Assembly: GCF_000090795.2 (NCBI RefSeq)
Contig: NW_003546328.1
Span: forward strand, 1,426 to 30,973
Direction of reading: 5' to 3'
Source: Amphimedon queenslandica
Taxonomy: Eukaryota > Porifera > Demospongiae > Haplosclerida > Niphatidae
DNA: 29,548 bases
A program made the position numbers and the translations under genes. The notes beneath the pieces are model-generated. The model saw only the letters and a program-made list of their open reading frames with translations. It had not been told where the DNA came from and ran no database searches. Positions 12,198-25,537 of this stretch are shown one piece after another (position 1 is the first letter of the stretch; each line of letters starts with the position of its first letter).

Positions 12198-12943
12198 TTA
12201 ATAATAACGATCATCATCATTGTAATCACTTGCATGGTCATCACTATCAGTATCAGTATCAGTATCAGTATCAGCATCCTATGTAACAATGTTTACAATA
12301 ACCGAGTGCATAGCCAACAATACATATATATTATACTGAGTTGTTGACCATTGCATGTGCCTATGTCACTTACAGGATTATAATTTTTGCAATTTTTCTT
12401 TAAATACCAACACATTTCACAATACTTTCTGAAGTGAGGGGTTTTTGGATTTCCCTTTCCACATTTCGGCCTCACCTATAAATAAAGAGAGCCAGAGTAA
12501 TACTTTTAAATCTTGTGATATTTTTTCTACTTGTCTGTAGGGATATATCAAGTCATCACAAGAATAACACACTTGCCCCATGTTGGCCCATGAATTGTGG
12601 CTAGTCCATTCATTATCACAATCACTGCAATAAAACCAGCCATATGCCCGGTAGCGGCCTTGATATGGTGTCTCTATAATATAAAAAAGGAAAAGATGCA
12701 TTTTTATCATTTCAGTGACTTAGCTATCCTGTTTCTTTATTGACTCACTTGGTCGCTGTAAAAATAAAGCGCAGTGCAGATTATGGTTACAAAACAGATA
12801 TATCATATACCTACCAGATATTTAGGGAAAATCCAAGTCTTGCATGTAAAACATATCTGTTTCTTATCAGGATAAGTGTTCTCACTTTTCCAAGATTGCC
12901 CACATTCACAAGAAAATTCACCAAAAAAAGTATGGTGAGCCAT
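12198..12943 (-). CDS. Gene T3: double ZAR1-like 3CxxC protein with Asp-Thr tail, 152 aa
   Basis: Exons 12811-12943, 12531-12673, 12374-12475 and 12198-12278. Exon 1 starts MAHHTFFGEFSCECGQSW and adds QICFTC, a half-length 3CxxC unit with a C-x-C pair. Exon 2 adds TPYQGRYRAYGWFYCSDC, W...W, QVCYSC and IYPYRQ; exon 3 adds the HFRKYCEMCWYLKKNC knuckle; exon 4 is the acidic tail DADTDTDTDTDSDDHASDYN, ending RYY. The exon 1 donor must be G|GTATAT (not the adjacent GTAGGT) to keep frame. This is the only unbroken member of the T group; T1 and T2 are its dead copies. Its ATG lies 318 bp from the SF3B1 ATG on the other strand and it lacks the S/L promoter module. Confidence 0.72.
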
Positions 12944-13261
12944 CAGTGATGAATTTCTTCTTCGAAGCAGTGACCGAGTCAGCAAATTCTATTGTAAATA
13001 ACTGGACTGGGCGCATTTGCGTAAGCTACATAATTGCAATTGCAGCAAGATGAAAGGATGCATCAATGAATATTAATTACATGAGGTAGGCGTGGTCTGC
13101 AGGTAATTATGTAATTATAGTATACGGAAATTAGTTTGGGTGGGTTAAATTTACGGAGATACGACTGACCCACGTTGAAATCAAACGAAATCAAACCTCT
13201 TTTGTAACTTTTCTTCTCCTTTATCTTCTTCATTCCTTCTCTGAAACTTACCTCTTAAACA
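12944..13261. promoter_or_regulatory. Divergent intergenic region between T3 and SF3B1
   Basis: The 318 bp between the two start codons must hold both promoters and both 5' leaders. On the plus strand it contains a repeated GAAATCAAAC and a pyrimidine-rich stretch (13198-13245) just before the SF3B1 ATG, as is common around start sites of translation or splicing genes. There is no clear TATA box for SF3B1. Bidirectional activity is inferred. Confidence 0.5.
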
Positions 13262-16200
13262 ATGTCTATTCCTGTCACTCACGAAGGTAAGCGGAGCATA
13301 CTTCTTGTCTCACTTTTGGGTGGTGTTTTGTGGTGTGCATTAATTAGAAATAGATCAAGAGATTGAAAGGTTCCAAGCCAAGAGACAGAGGATTGAACAA
13401 GAGCTGAATGGCCAGCAGCAAAGCAGCAAGGTGAGGGAAAGGAAACGTTGGTACATGCATGTACATGTACTAGTACTAGTGTACTGTGTAATATGATGTA
13501 TTAATTGTCCTGTAGATTGGTTTTGGTTCTCAAGGACATTTCGACAAGGACTTATATGCACCAGCTGGGAGCAAGTACGAGGGATTTGTGACTTCAATTG
13601 GCACCAATGATGATGAGGTAAGATAGAGAGAGGGAGCAGGGTTATCACAAAGCAGTATACTAAGTGAGCTAAACAGCATGTTTCATGAGCTGACAAGCAC
13701 TACAGTACATGTACATGGCTTTTGGAGCAACTTAAAAAATTGTAAAGGAATCAGTTTGTGATCAGAACCAGTTCAAACTTACTTCATAAAATAAGAACAT
13801 GTATATGCATTAGAAAAATTATAAAAATGGAGAATTCTCTCCTTTTTATTTTTTACCAAATTTGGCAAAAGACACTGTACAGGGACTTTGGCCTGATTTT
13901 TGAGTAACTTTAAAAATTTATAAAAAATTCAATTTTGATTGGAATCATTTTAAACTTTCAATGTAACATAAGAACATGTATATTTATCAGAAAAAATTAT
14001 AAAAAGGGAGATTTCTCTCCTAGACATTTTTGGTGAAATTTGGCCAAAGTCCCTGTACTATAGTACAGAGACTTTGGCCCAATTTTTGAGCAACTTCAAA
14101 AATATATGTACTAGAAAAAGTTTTAAAATGGAAAATTCTTTTTTATCGATTTTTGAAAAAATACCCTGTACATGTAGTATTTTTAAACTGACAAGAACCT
14201 CCATGAGCACTATGTAATGTACGTATGCTGAAGTTGTGTGGGAAACCCTGAGAGGGAGAGAAGTGAGAACAAATCTATATAATAGATGGAGTTAATGTAC
14301 ATGTATTTTATTATTGGTGTTACATGTTTCAGTAGCAGTTATACATTAAATTGTGTTTGTTCACAGGATGAAGATGATTCTGGCACTACTCCAGCCCACA
14401 CACAGTATCATGCTACTGAAGACCTCATCCAAGAAGCTGCTACAGCTGGAGAAGATTATGTAAGACGAAACACATATTAATGTATACCTACATGTACAGT
14501 AGTATCTAGAAAGTTTAAGAAAAGTAATGCCATTGAATACCGATACTGGGAAATTTTTGAGTAGCCAAATTTTCGCGAATTTCGCATTTTTTGCTCCGTC
14601 GTGAAAATAAAAATTGTGAAATTCTAAATTTCCATTGCCACGTGGTGGAGTTTACATATTATTTCGTGAAATCTTACAAATGCAAAATTCGCGAAAATTT
14701 AGTGATGCAAAAATATCCCAGTATACGGTACACTATTTATAAATTGTAGATTAGCTCTACTGAAAAAATATAATAATTATGATATATATGCATGTGTATT
14801 TGATTGAAAAAATTATAAAATTACCTACTTTTATTGCTGTTTTTGAATTCTTTATACAATGTACTTGTACATGTGTCTGTAGTCGTATGATCCAATGAAA
14901 GATTATCAGAAGAAGAAGATATACGACCGCCATGATGAGTACCACATGAGACAGATGCGTCACATGATCATATCCCCGGCCAGACCAGACCCTTTTCTTG
15001 AAGGTCAGTTTCCTAATCAGAAGAAACAGCTGTTCATTAAAATATTAATAATAATGATAGTTTATATTTTATTGCTTGATCAGTGTATTGTTCTTTGTTA
15101 AAGAGGTAAGCTATAATGACATTAATGTGACTCCTCATTAATATTCATCACTTACTCAAATAATTAATTGATTGTTGATGAATATTAATGAGGTTACAAA
15201 TTAACTTTTCATTGATTTTACTCTCGGTTCCGGATTTCTTGGTTTGTGGGTGTGGTCTGTCTCTTACCTTTCATCTTGTGTAGTTAGGCACTTTTCATCT
15301 CATTTTGTAAGCCACACAACATGTTCCATGTACGAGCGTTTACTAGTTCACAATTAATTAATTAAAAAACCACGCCTACATGTACATGTACCAACTGCTC
15401 CATTGACAAATGGGGTTTAATTATTATTATAAATCTACATGTATATCCTTGTGAACTAGTAATTTGAGTGTGAATGTCAGTTGTGTTCTCATTCTTATCC
15501 TCATATAAAAATTAAAAATCACCCACTTGCTTATTTTCAGATCTATTTAAATAGGATTTCTGTACGTTACATGTATATATTATAGACGTGCATGTACTTG
15601 ATGATTGTTTATGTAAAAAGTAATAAAATTTCAGTGAGAACACTCCTGAGTGTGAGATGCATAAGGTACATGTATATTTGGGTGGGGTGGGTGTTTTTCT
15701 CTTTTTTATTTGGCTAAGATAAATCAGGAGTGCTCTAGCTGTCTCTCTCAATCAGCTCGTGGCTGGGACCTTAAAAGGACTCAATAGGTTTTTAATTTTA
15801 TACTGGTACAGTACGACAAGCCTGTGTCCATTTTGTTTCTTGTGTAATCAAACCAAGTAGTAGCACTTCACTTAAATCAGTCAAATATCATTTTATGTAC
15901 ATGTACTTTGCAACTATGTAATGGTCTCATCATTATATCCAGAACCTCCAGAAATGTTAAGGAGCAACAGTGAATCGGTCCTCACTAGTAAAAGATCTAG
16001 CAAGCTGTTTGATCAATCCATGCACCCAATTATTGTACTTTTTTTCTTAGGGTCTCCTCTTTTAAGCCACGTACCTACTATACCCACCAACCAGATGATC
16101 CTGGAATAAATTACATCATAATAATTAATTTGTCATCATCATTAATATTATTATTATTTTATTATTTATTATTATTATTATTTATTGGCTGCAATTTTGA

Positions 16201-19200
16201 ACAATGACCTCATCTCAATGTCGCATTGTTTATTTACTGCTTGGCCTATTTTTTGATTATATTCCTGTTCAGTGTTAACTTGGGGTTCTTTCTCTCTTTT
16301 TCTCCTCACAGGGGGAAAAACTCCAGACCCAAAAGCTAGGACATACACTGATGTCATGAGAGAACAATCATTAAAGAAACAAGAGGTGAGAGAGAGAGAG
16401 AGATAGAGATGATTTAATATTATTACCGTATAGCAGGAAATTTTTTTTGAGGGAGTTAATTTAGTAAATTATAGCCATTCGCCAAAATGAAATTTGACAT
16501 TTTGAGCCACTATGCGCATGCTGGCCAAAAATTTTCCAAATTAAAATTCACCAAATTGAACTCTAAAATTTCCTGCTATACGGTATAATTGCATCAAAGA
16601 AGTACAATTGTGATTGTTGCATACACAATGTCTACCTGCTTATTAAATAATAATAATTTCTTGCTATTAATACAGTTATTTTTCTCTTTATTCCCTAATC
16701 ACTTGTGTATTCTTTAGTTTCAAGTGAGAGGGAAGATTGCTGAAATGAAAGAGAGTGGTACATTACCAGCAGCTGCCTCTACTAGTAGGAAGAGACGGTG
16801 GGACAAGCAATCAACGGAGGAGGATCAGTCTAGCAAGAAGTCGGCCTGGGACCAGGAGACCACACCCTCTCAGTCTCGCTGGGACGAGACCCCGGGGCAA
16901 TTGAAGGGGAGTGAAACACCTGGAGCAACACCTTCCACTCGCATGTGGGACGCCACACCCAGTTACACCCCTGCTGCTGGATCCACCACTCCTGGTAAAA
17001 AATAATTATTTAATATTATTATTATTGTTATTATTATTAAAGACCTTTACAGTATGCATGTACATGTAATTTGCAGAAATAATGAATGTAAAGAATGAGA
17101 AAGACAAAAATATTATTTATTTTTTATTAATTTTTTTAGCTACTCCAGGAAGGCGGAGTCGATGGGGTGAAACCCCTCGCTGGGGGGAAACCCCTCGTGC
17201 CGATGGTAGTGAGACCCCTGGACGTGGGGGCACTTCTGGTTGGGGCGAGACTCCTCGTGCCGATAGATCAGGGGGCGGGGGTATTCTGGACACGCCCAGT
17301 AGCAGCAAGAGGAGGTCACGCTGGGACGAGACACCAGTCAGCCAGCGTCAAGGGGGTGGGGTCACACCTCAGATGACCACGCCCTCTGTGATGGGAGCAA
17401 CTCCTAATTTTTCAGGGAAAACTCCGGCTGGAATGATGGCTATGGGAATGCAGACACCATCAGCTGGTGAGGGAGAGATGTTACATGTACATGTACATCA
17501 TTACATTTACATACATTTCCATAGTCAGATATTTTTGTGGTTTAAAAAGTCACAAAAAAATGAATGAGTTTTTTTGAAAGAAGCAAAGTTTTAGGCCATG
17601 GTTTTTTTATGAAAAATGGCTCCGAAATCACCCCCAATTTTTATTATATTTTCTGATGCATATTGATGTCCTTATGCTATGTAGAAAGTTTGAACTGATT
17701 CCGACTCAAATTTTTTTAAGTTATGGCCATTTTAAAAAAATGAGCTAATTTCTGAAAAATACCCTGTACTATTATAGCCCATGGTTTTTTCAGAAAAATG
17801 GCTCCAAAATCACCCCCAATTTTTATTATATTTTCTGATACATATTGATGTCCTTATGCTATGTAGAAAGTTTGAACTGATTCCGACTCAAATTTTTAAA
17901 GTTATGGTCATTTTAAAAAATGAGCTAATTTCTGAAAAATACCCTGTACTATAGCCCATGGTTTTTTCAGAAAAATGGCTCCGAAATCACCCCCAATTTT
18001 TATTATATTTTCTGATGCATATTGATGTCCTTATGCTATGTAGAAAGTTTGAACTGATTCCGACTCAAATTTTTTAAGTTATGGTCATTTAAAAAAAATG
18101 ATCCAATTTCTGAAAAGTACCCTGTACTATAGCCCATGGTTTTTTCTGAAAAATGGCTCCAAAATCACCCTCAATTTTTATTACATTTTTTGATACATAT
18201 TGATGTCCTTATGCTATGTAGAAAGTTTCAGCTGATTCCGACTCAAAATTCTTAAGTTATAGCCTTTTTAAAAATGAGCCAATTTTTGAAAAATACCCTG
18301 TACTATAGCCCATGGTTTTTTTCCGAAAAATATCTCCTAAATAAGCCCCAATTTTATTAAACATACATGTACATATTGGTGTCCTGTAGATATAGTTTGA
18401 ACTCATTCCGACTTCAAAAAGGAGCTAAATTCATTATTATGTTCTAAACCCTCAATCTTCTCCCCTTCTTTCTCTTTCCATTCTTTAGCTCAATTAAGTT
18501 CAATGACTCCAGAGCAGGTCCAGGCCTGGCGATGGGAGAAAGAGCTTGATGAGCGGAACCGCCCACTCTCTGACGATGAACTGGATATTCTCTTCCCTCA
18601 GGAAGGATACAAGATATTGGCCCCTCCCTCTGGGTACCAGCCTATCCGTACACCGGCTCGTAAACTGACTGCCACTCCCACTCCAATGGGCATGAGTGGA
18701 TTTCATTTTCAAGTGGAGGAAAATAAAGTCAGTATATTTTTCGTATATTCCTGTATATTTCTAACCTGTTGTATTGTGAATTGTTAATAATTTTATTGTT
18801 GCTTGATTTATGATTATTTATTATTATTATTATTTTTTTTTTTTAATAATAAGGATTTATATATTTTTTTATTTATTGATATATTTTTTATTTGCCATTT
18901 TGGTTTATTCTTAGTGTGAAATTTACATTGTAAAATGTAAAAATAACTGTTAAAAATATTTAAAAAGTGTATAAAAAATATTAAAAAATATAAAAAGTAT
19001 ATGTAATTATAAAATTTTCCAAATACAAAATTTTTAAATATAACTCGTCAATATTTCCATGTTGCTCTAACAATATTTTAATTTTATCAATGTGACAGGT
19101 GACAGTGGTTGAGTCCCTCCAGCCCTCCGGTGCTAACATGCCTTTCATGAAAGTTGAAGACACTCAATATTTCAGGTTTGTCTATAATTTACACTTTAAA

Positions 19201-22200
19201 AGAAATACATTCATCAATTTATAACAGTAAACTCTTGGAGGACATTGATGAGGAGGCACTCCCTGCAGAGGAACAGAAGGAGAGAGAGATCATGAGAATG
19301 CTCCTCAAGATTAAGAACGGGACCCCTCCGATGAGAAAGGTACTACATTGTACTTGTAATACGCCTTTTTTAGTTTTAATTTTCAGAATTTATAATTTTA
19401 ATTTAAAATTTTTTTTAGTCTGCCCTGAGGAAGATTACAGACAGGGCTAGGGAATTTGGTGCTGATGCTTTGTTCAATCAGATACTGCCTTTACTAATGT
19501 CACCCACTCTTGAAGACCAGGTATGTACATGTACATACGTGTACATGTAAACGTACGTTAAAAGCTTCTTGATTCTACATTGCACATCTAGAAGCAGGAT
19601 TTCCCACAAATCATTCTAATAGGATGAGCTTCATGAGCTGACAAGCACTATAATGCAGTGCATATGGCATTTAGAGCAACTTTAAAACCCATTGAAAAAT
19701 TCAGATTGATCAGAATGCAGCTCAAAGTTGATACACAGCATAAGGACATGTGTATGTATCAGAAAAAAATTATTAAAATGGAGAATTTTCTCCTAGTAAT
19801 TTTTGACAAAGCCTTTGGTTGTTGGCCGGATTTTTTAAGCAGCTTTAAAAATTTATAGAAAATTAAAATTTTATTGAAATCAGCTCAAAGTTGATACACA
19901 GCATAAGGGCATAGTATACATATCAGAAGAAAATTATAAAAATGGACTTGTGATTTTTGTTAAAATTCCCTGTGCTATATAGTACAGGGTCTTTGGCCCA
20001 ATTTTTGAGCAACTTGACAATTCATTGACAAGAAGCTGCATGAGCACTATAAACCCTGCCTAGAAATTCTGGTACATGTAACTACATGTATTTTTGAGCT
20101 ATGGACATCTGATAATTAGATCAATTTTGTGAAGTAATTCATCTCCTTTTATCACAATTTTTGATGTGCTTGTTTGTAGCATTTTTTGAGTTTATTCCAA
20201 TCACACTTTTGGCTTGAAATACCATTTAAAGTGCCTGTCGTTATTGACATAATTCTAATTGTTTTTTATATCATGTTTGTATTGGCAGCATTAGCCTCAC
20301 TTTGAACCCATCACGCCACTATTTGAACTCCTAATAAGCTAATTGAACTTTTACCATATTAAAAAAAACCACATATACGATGTACATTGTATACACTCAC
20401 CTATACTAATCCTCAGCTTCCCGTGACACGCATCTACACATGTATTCCTACTAATAATGATGATGATGATGATTAATGTACTTGTAATGGGTGTGTATTG
20501 ATTAATGTACTTGTAATGGGTGTGTATTGATTAATGTACTTGTAATGGGTGTGTATTGATTAATGTACTTGTAATGGGTGTGTATTGATTAATGTACTTG
20601 TAATGGGTGTGTATTGATTAATGTACTTGTAATGGGTGTGTATTGATTAATGTACTTGTAATGGGTGTGTATTGATTACATAACTTTTGCATTACATCAG
20701 TGAATAAATATTATTATAATCAAGTCCTTCCAAGTGCTGTCAGGCAATTCCCTTGAATCATGCACATTCCTGGCTGCCTTGATGATGATGAGTATCTACA
20801 TACACGATTAATCTGAATCTCTAGGTATGTACACGTACATCCTCTCAATTGCTATCTGCTAGTTTTGAGCCACTAAACCACATTTTGATTTAATGAACAT
20901 TGTAACCTCCATCTGTATGTGTATAGTCTTGCCATATTGTATAAATAATGGGTCTGAGCCAAGATTTACGAGTACTAGCCTGTATTGAGTCAGAGTATAC
21001 ATGGAATTACTTTTACTAATGACCATCATGTGATTGATTGATTATATATATACACGTGTATTGTGTAATTGCATGTGTGTAGCTGTTTTTGTTACTGTTA
21101 TTATTATTATTATTATCAAGAGTAATATAGTATACATGTATATTCATTTACTCTTGTTATTATCGAAAGCTAGAATTGGAAGTATGGTGCAATGTTTGTT
21201 ATGGGAACTCTTTCATACTCCCAAAGTATATTATAGTATCTATTATAGTTCTTAGTATTAATGTCACAATTGAAAGCCTTAATTTCCAGCACATCATGAT
21301 CAGTACAATGTTATATGTTACTTATTGCTAATGTACACTAAATGTACATGCTCTTTTTAAACCCTTACATGTACATGTACATGTTCATTTGTGTTTCTAA
21401 TCATGCCCCATACATATAAAGGAGTATTCACACACAGTGAGATTATTCAGGTAATAAGTATCTGCTATATATAGAACATTATGACTCATAGACTCACACC
21501 TACTGGCAATACTCCACTACCGTATGTGCTGCTCTCATACCTAATGCATGTATGGGGGGATACTTGTGTACCATGACTTGCTGATAATGAATGCTTCCTG
21601 TCCCATCAGACAGTCTCGTGCATTGATAGGTATTCAGTGTTATCTGGTACGTATTAAAGGTAATTGTTCATCCAGACTTGTACCACTTTATCATTCCTTT
21701 ATCCATATAAGAGAGAGAGAGGTACATAGAGAAACCATGTGGCCCTCGCCCTGGCTTCTGTTTATTGGTTTATGTGGAATTCAACTTGAGTTGACGAACT
21801 CGCTGATAATCAACATTACTTCATTCCTTCGTGTATAGTTTCATACCTCGCGACTCATTTTCTTGCTATTTTGTCATAATTGTAAAGATAGGAAATGGTG
21901 CTTTTTTACGTGTCAGATCATTCATTATTAAATATTAATTTTAATTATGTAATTATTATATTTTACTTATCTCATATTGCTGTCCATTCCCTTGGACTCA
22001 TAACTCATTAGTTTATATGCTCTTGCTGTTTTTGCTTTAATTTATTTTGTTTTGTTTCGTGTCGTGTTTTCATTTGCTGCCAGGCAATCCTCTTGCTGTG
22101 TCTATATTCATAACCATACAACATAATCCAATTATTTAATAATAATTTCATGAGCTGGAGCTGTACGTGTAAGCATTTCTGGTTATTATTGAATTGTGCT

Positions 22201-25200
22201 TGCTCTGGAGTACTTGTACCTGTACTTGTGGTCAAGGGTATTTACCAGCTACCCAAAACGGGTACTCATGATGTGAATTAACGTATCAATTTGATTTATA
22301 TGTAGTTACCGATCGCATGTAGCTGTACAGCACTCACTGATTGAACTAAATTGTATTATTATTTATTGTTTTATGTAATAAACACAGCATGTAGACATGC
22401 TGTAGTGGTTTTTCTCATGTACCTAATAGTCTTAAATAACAATAAACTCCATGTACTTGTACTGTACATGATTGGCAGTGTTTAGTTACAATATATAACT
22501 TGTGGTATCTTGAACTCTTGCTGGTCGTATCGTGTTACTATATCAAATTGGCCACAGTCAAAACAATCCCAGTCCGTTTGGTTTTATGATTTGGGTTCTT
22601 TGGTTGGCGTACGTGTTATGATAATCAATGGTATCTTTGTGTTTTAGCTAAATACTACTAACAGCCTTTGTAGACAAAGCTTGCAAGCCAATACCCTTAT
22701 GGTTTATTTTGTATCATTATATAGTGTGATATACATGTATATAGCATGTGAAATAAAGCATGGGGACATGTGCATGTGTACATGTAAATGGATTAAGGAA
22801 TGGATTGGCATACATGTACATGCATGTATGCTCATGCATGACATACCTGTGGTAGACGTGTACTCATGGTTTTATTGTGTTATCTCATTAATTATCAGCC
22901 AGTAATTGAGTTCTGGTCATTAGATTATCCATAGCTAGAGGCCTGGAGAGAAAGAGAGAGAAAGAAAGAACTTGAGTATAAGAGTTTATATATCATTAAT
23001 GTCACACTTTTATTGAATTGTTATTGTTGATTATTTAGTTGATTGTAAATTAAGCGAGCACATACAATGGATTCTGTTACATTACATGTACGTGTGCATC
23101 CTTCATTTTGTGCACATGACTACATACATGCATGATATATGTTTGCATATAGTTGATACTTTGAGTTACTTGTTTGTGTGCATATACTGTAAACTGATAC
23201 ACTAGTGTGTACTATAGATGGATAGGTGTGTATATGTATGTGTGTACATATACTGATGGATTGGTGGGTGAGTGTGTGTGTGTTTGCATTACAGTATTAC
23301 AAACATCAAGGCTGCACATGGTGTTTGGGTGCATGGGTATGGATGGTTTGACAAAGCTCAACTTCTTATTAAAGCTTCAAGTTCATTTCTATTGCCCTGC
23401 AGGAGCCTTCATGAGATCTTTGTTGTCCTTAATTGGTTTAATAAGGTCTGGAATTGCTTTAATTTGGGAGAGTCCTGGCCTCAAATTTAAAAACCAAATT
23501 TTGCTGTTCAAACACTCTCCTACTCCAAACCACACTAGCTTTGGATGGTTTCTGTCTAGTGTGTGTGTGAGTGGGTGTTCCTTCCACTCTTATTACATTA
23601 CACATTCATTGCCCTCAAGCAATATAGCACTCATTATGAATCCTCACCTGTGCATGCAATGGCCCATTATTATACAATGGTCCATTACAGACAATGGCCC
23701 GATCATTATAGACAATGGGACATTATATGGACAATGGTTTCATTGTATTGTTAGTGTCCATAGCCTTAATTGTCTCAATAGCACCTGAAGTTAATGCGTG
23801 ATTCTGCATAATATGAAAGGGGCTGTTAATTTCTACATTCATCATTCATTTTCTAGCTTTAATCTTTAATGTATTATTGCACTCAGTAATGCTCATCTTA
23901 ATTATGTATATGGTAATTAGTGTTGGTGTGATTGGTTTCCTCCTGGCTGGTGTGTTGGTCGGTGTGAGAGAGTCCACCAGTAGAGGAAGGAATTGGACTA
24001 GTTTTGTGTATTCCTCAAAGGTCTGTGGCTTTGCTTTGTTTTAGGAGGAAACACTTTGACGTTATCAACGCTAGTGGCTAGCACACAGCCACACAACCAC
24101 ACATTTCATTTACAACATTTTATATAAAAATATATTATTTTCTGGTTGTGTTAGTATGATATTCTATCTTGTGTACTATCATGTATGCGTGTTTGTGTTT
24201 ATATTATAAATTCATTTATAGCATTAATCCTGTTTACACATTACTATGCTCTTGTTTTCGCTCAGCAATGTTTCCCCTTAGGCTATAGCCTCATATTTGA
24301 CTTTATGTGGCTACACATTTAATCAATTGACCTTCCTAATTTATTCGCATTGTTTATGAAACTGCATATTTCTACTTTCTCATCATTTCTTCTGATTCTG
24401 TCTATACCGAGCGACTCAGACTGTCATGTGAAGTTATGCTGAGGTCGAGGATGACATTGTTGTCATTTTCTTGGTCTTCTGATGCTATTAATACACTATT
24501 AATTCATCGCTAATTCCCTGTTTGTGGAGGAAAGTATGCCAGCAGGCAGTGTGAGAACATACCTCCATGATGAACTTTCTATATGTACATGTATGTATAG
24601 TGTTGAATGTTGATTTGAGGGTAATTAATTAATTATAATTTCTTATTGTTATATTTTGTAATGTACATGCATGGATTTGAGATGTAAAGTGAGAGAATTT
24701 TTTTTTGTAATTTCTTAAAGTATTAGTTCATTTAATTTTGATTTATATAGTATTGAATAGATCTAATACACTCTTCATTTACACGTTCATGTACATAATA
24801 TTGTGTTTTAATTGTACTTGATATGTCATGTCACATGTGTACATTCATGCTGGTCATTTGCTTTTGTTTATATACATACAATCAAGTGTATATGAGGCTG
24901 GTTCTTTCCCTTGAGTACATTGATTCATTCCTCCTTTGGACAAAATGATAATGCAAGATAAAGACATCTTCAATCCTGTGACTTTGTTGATATTAATATA
25001 TGTACTTGTACATGTACACATGTCAAGTCTGTAAATGGTAGGTACTATTACGCGAGAATCGTCATATATCATTAATTGATGTACATGTACATGCAGTGTA
25101 TGTTCATTTGGTTATTATTTATTTTTGTGTATCATCCTATTAGTGCTTGTTGCATAATGAGTGTGTGAAACTGTCTTCTGGCTTGTTGGGTCTAGTTAAC

Positions 25201-25486
25201 TCAATTTGCTTGACACTTTTGGTATATTTGTATTTGTTATTGCCCTCAGGAAGTAGGGTGAGCACCGAAGGGAACTCAATTAATGCAACCTCATGTAATT
25301 AAAGTACTCGTTAGGCCTTCGTTGTGGTGGCTCTGCGTGGATTAAACAAATTATTGAAACTTTAATGTTTCAACTAATGACGCCTGGGTTGTATATCCCT
25401 GTGATTCTGTGGTATTGAATAGTGAAAGCTAAGCTTAATAAAGATTTATGTACATGCAGTAGTATCTGCATGCATATACATGCATG

Positions 25487-25537
<51 letters not shown>

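Noticed and set aside
17117..17334. Minus-strand Pro/Arg-rich open frames
   Set aside because: Antisense to SF3B1 exon 8, whose sense frame is conserved protein.
20471..20673. CRISPR-like direct repeats
   Set aside because: The 29-bp units are head to tail with no spacers in an animal intron; this is a minisatellite.
23207..23788. 193-codon open frame in intron 12
   Set aside because: Rich in GT and short-repeat translation (VCVCI, imperfect ACAATGG repeats), with no recognisable domain, inside an intron across which SF3B1 reads continuously.
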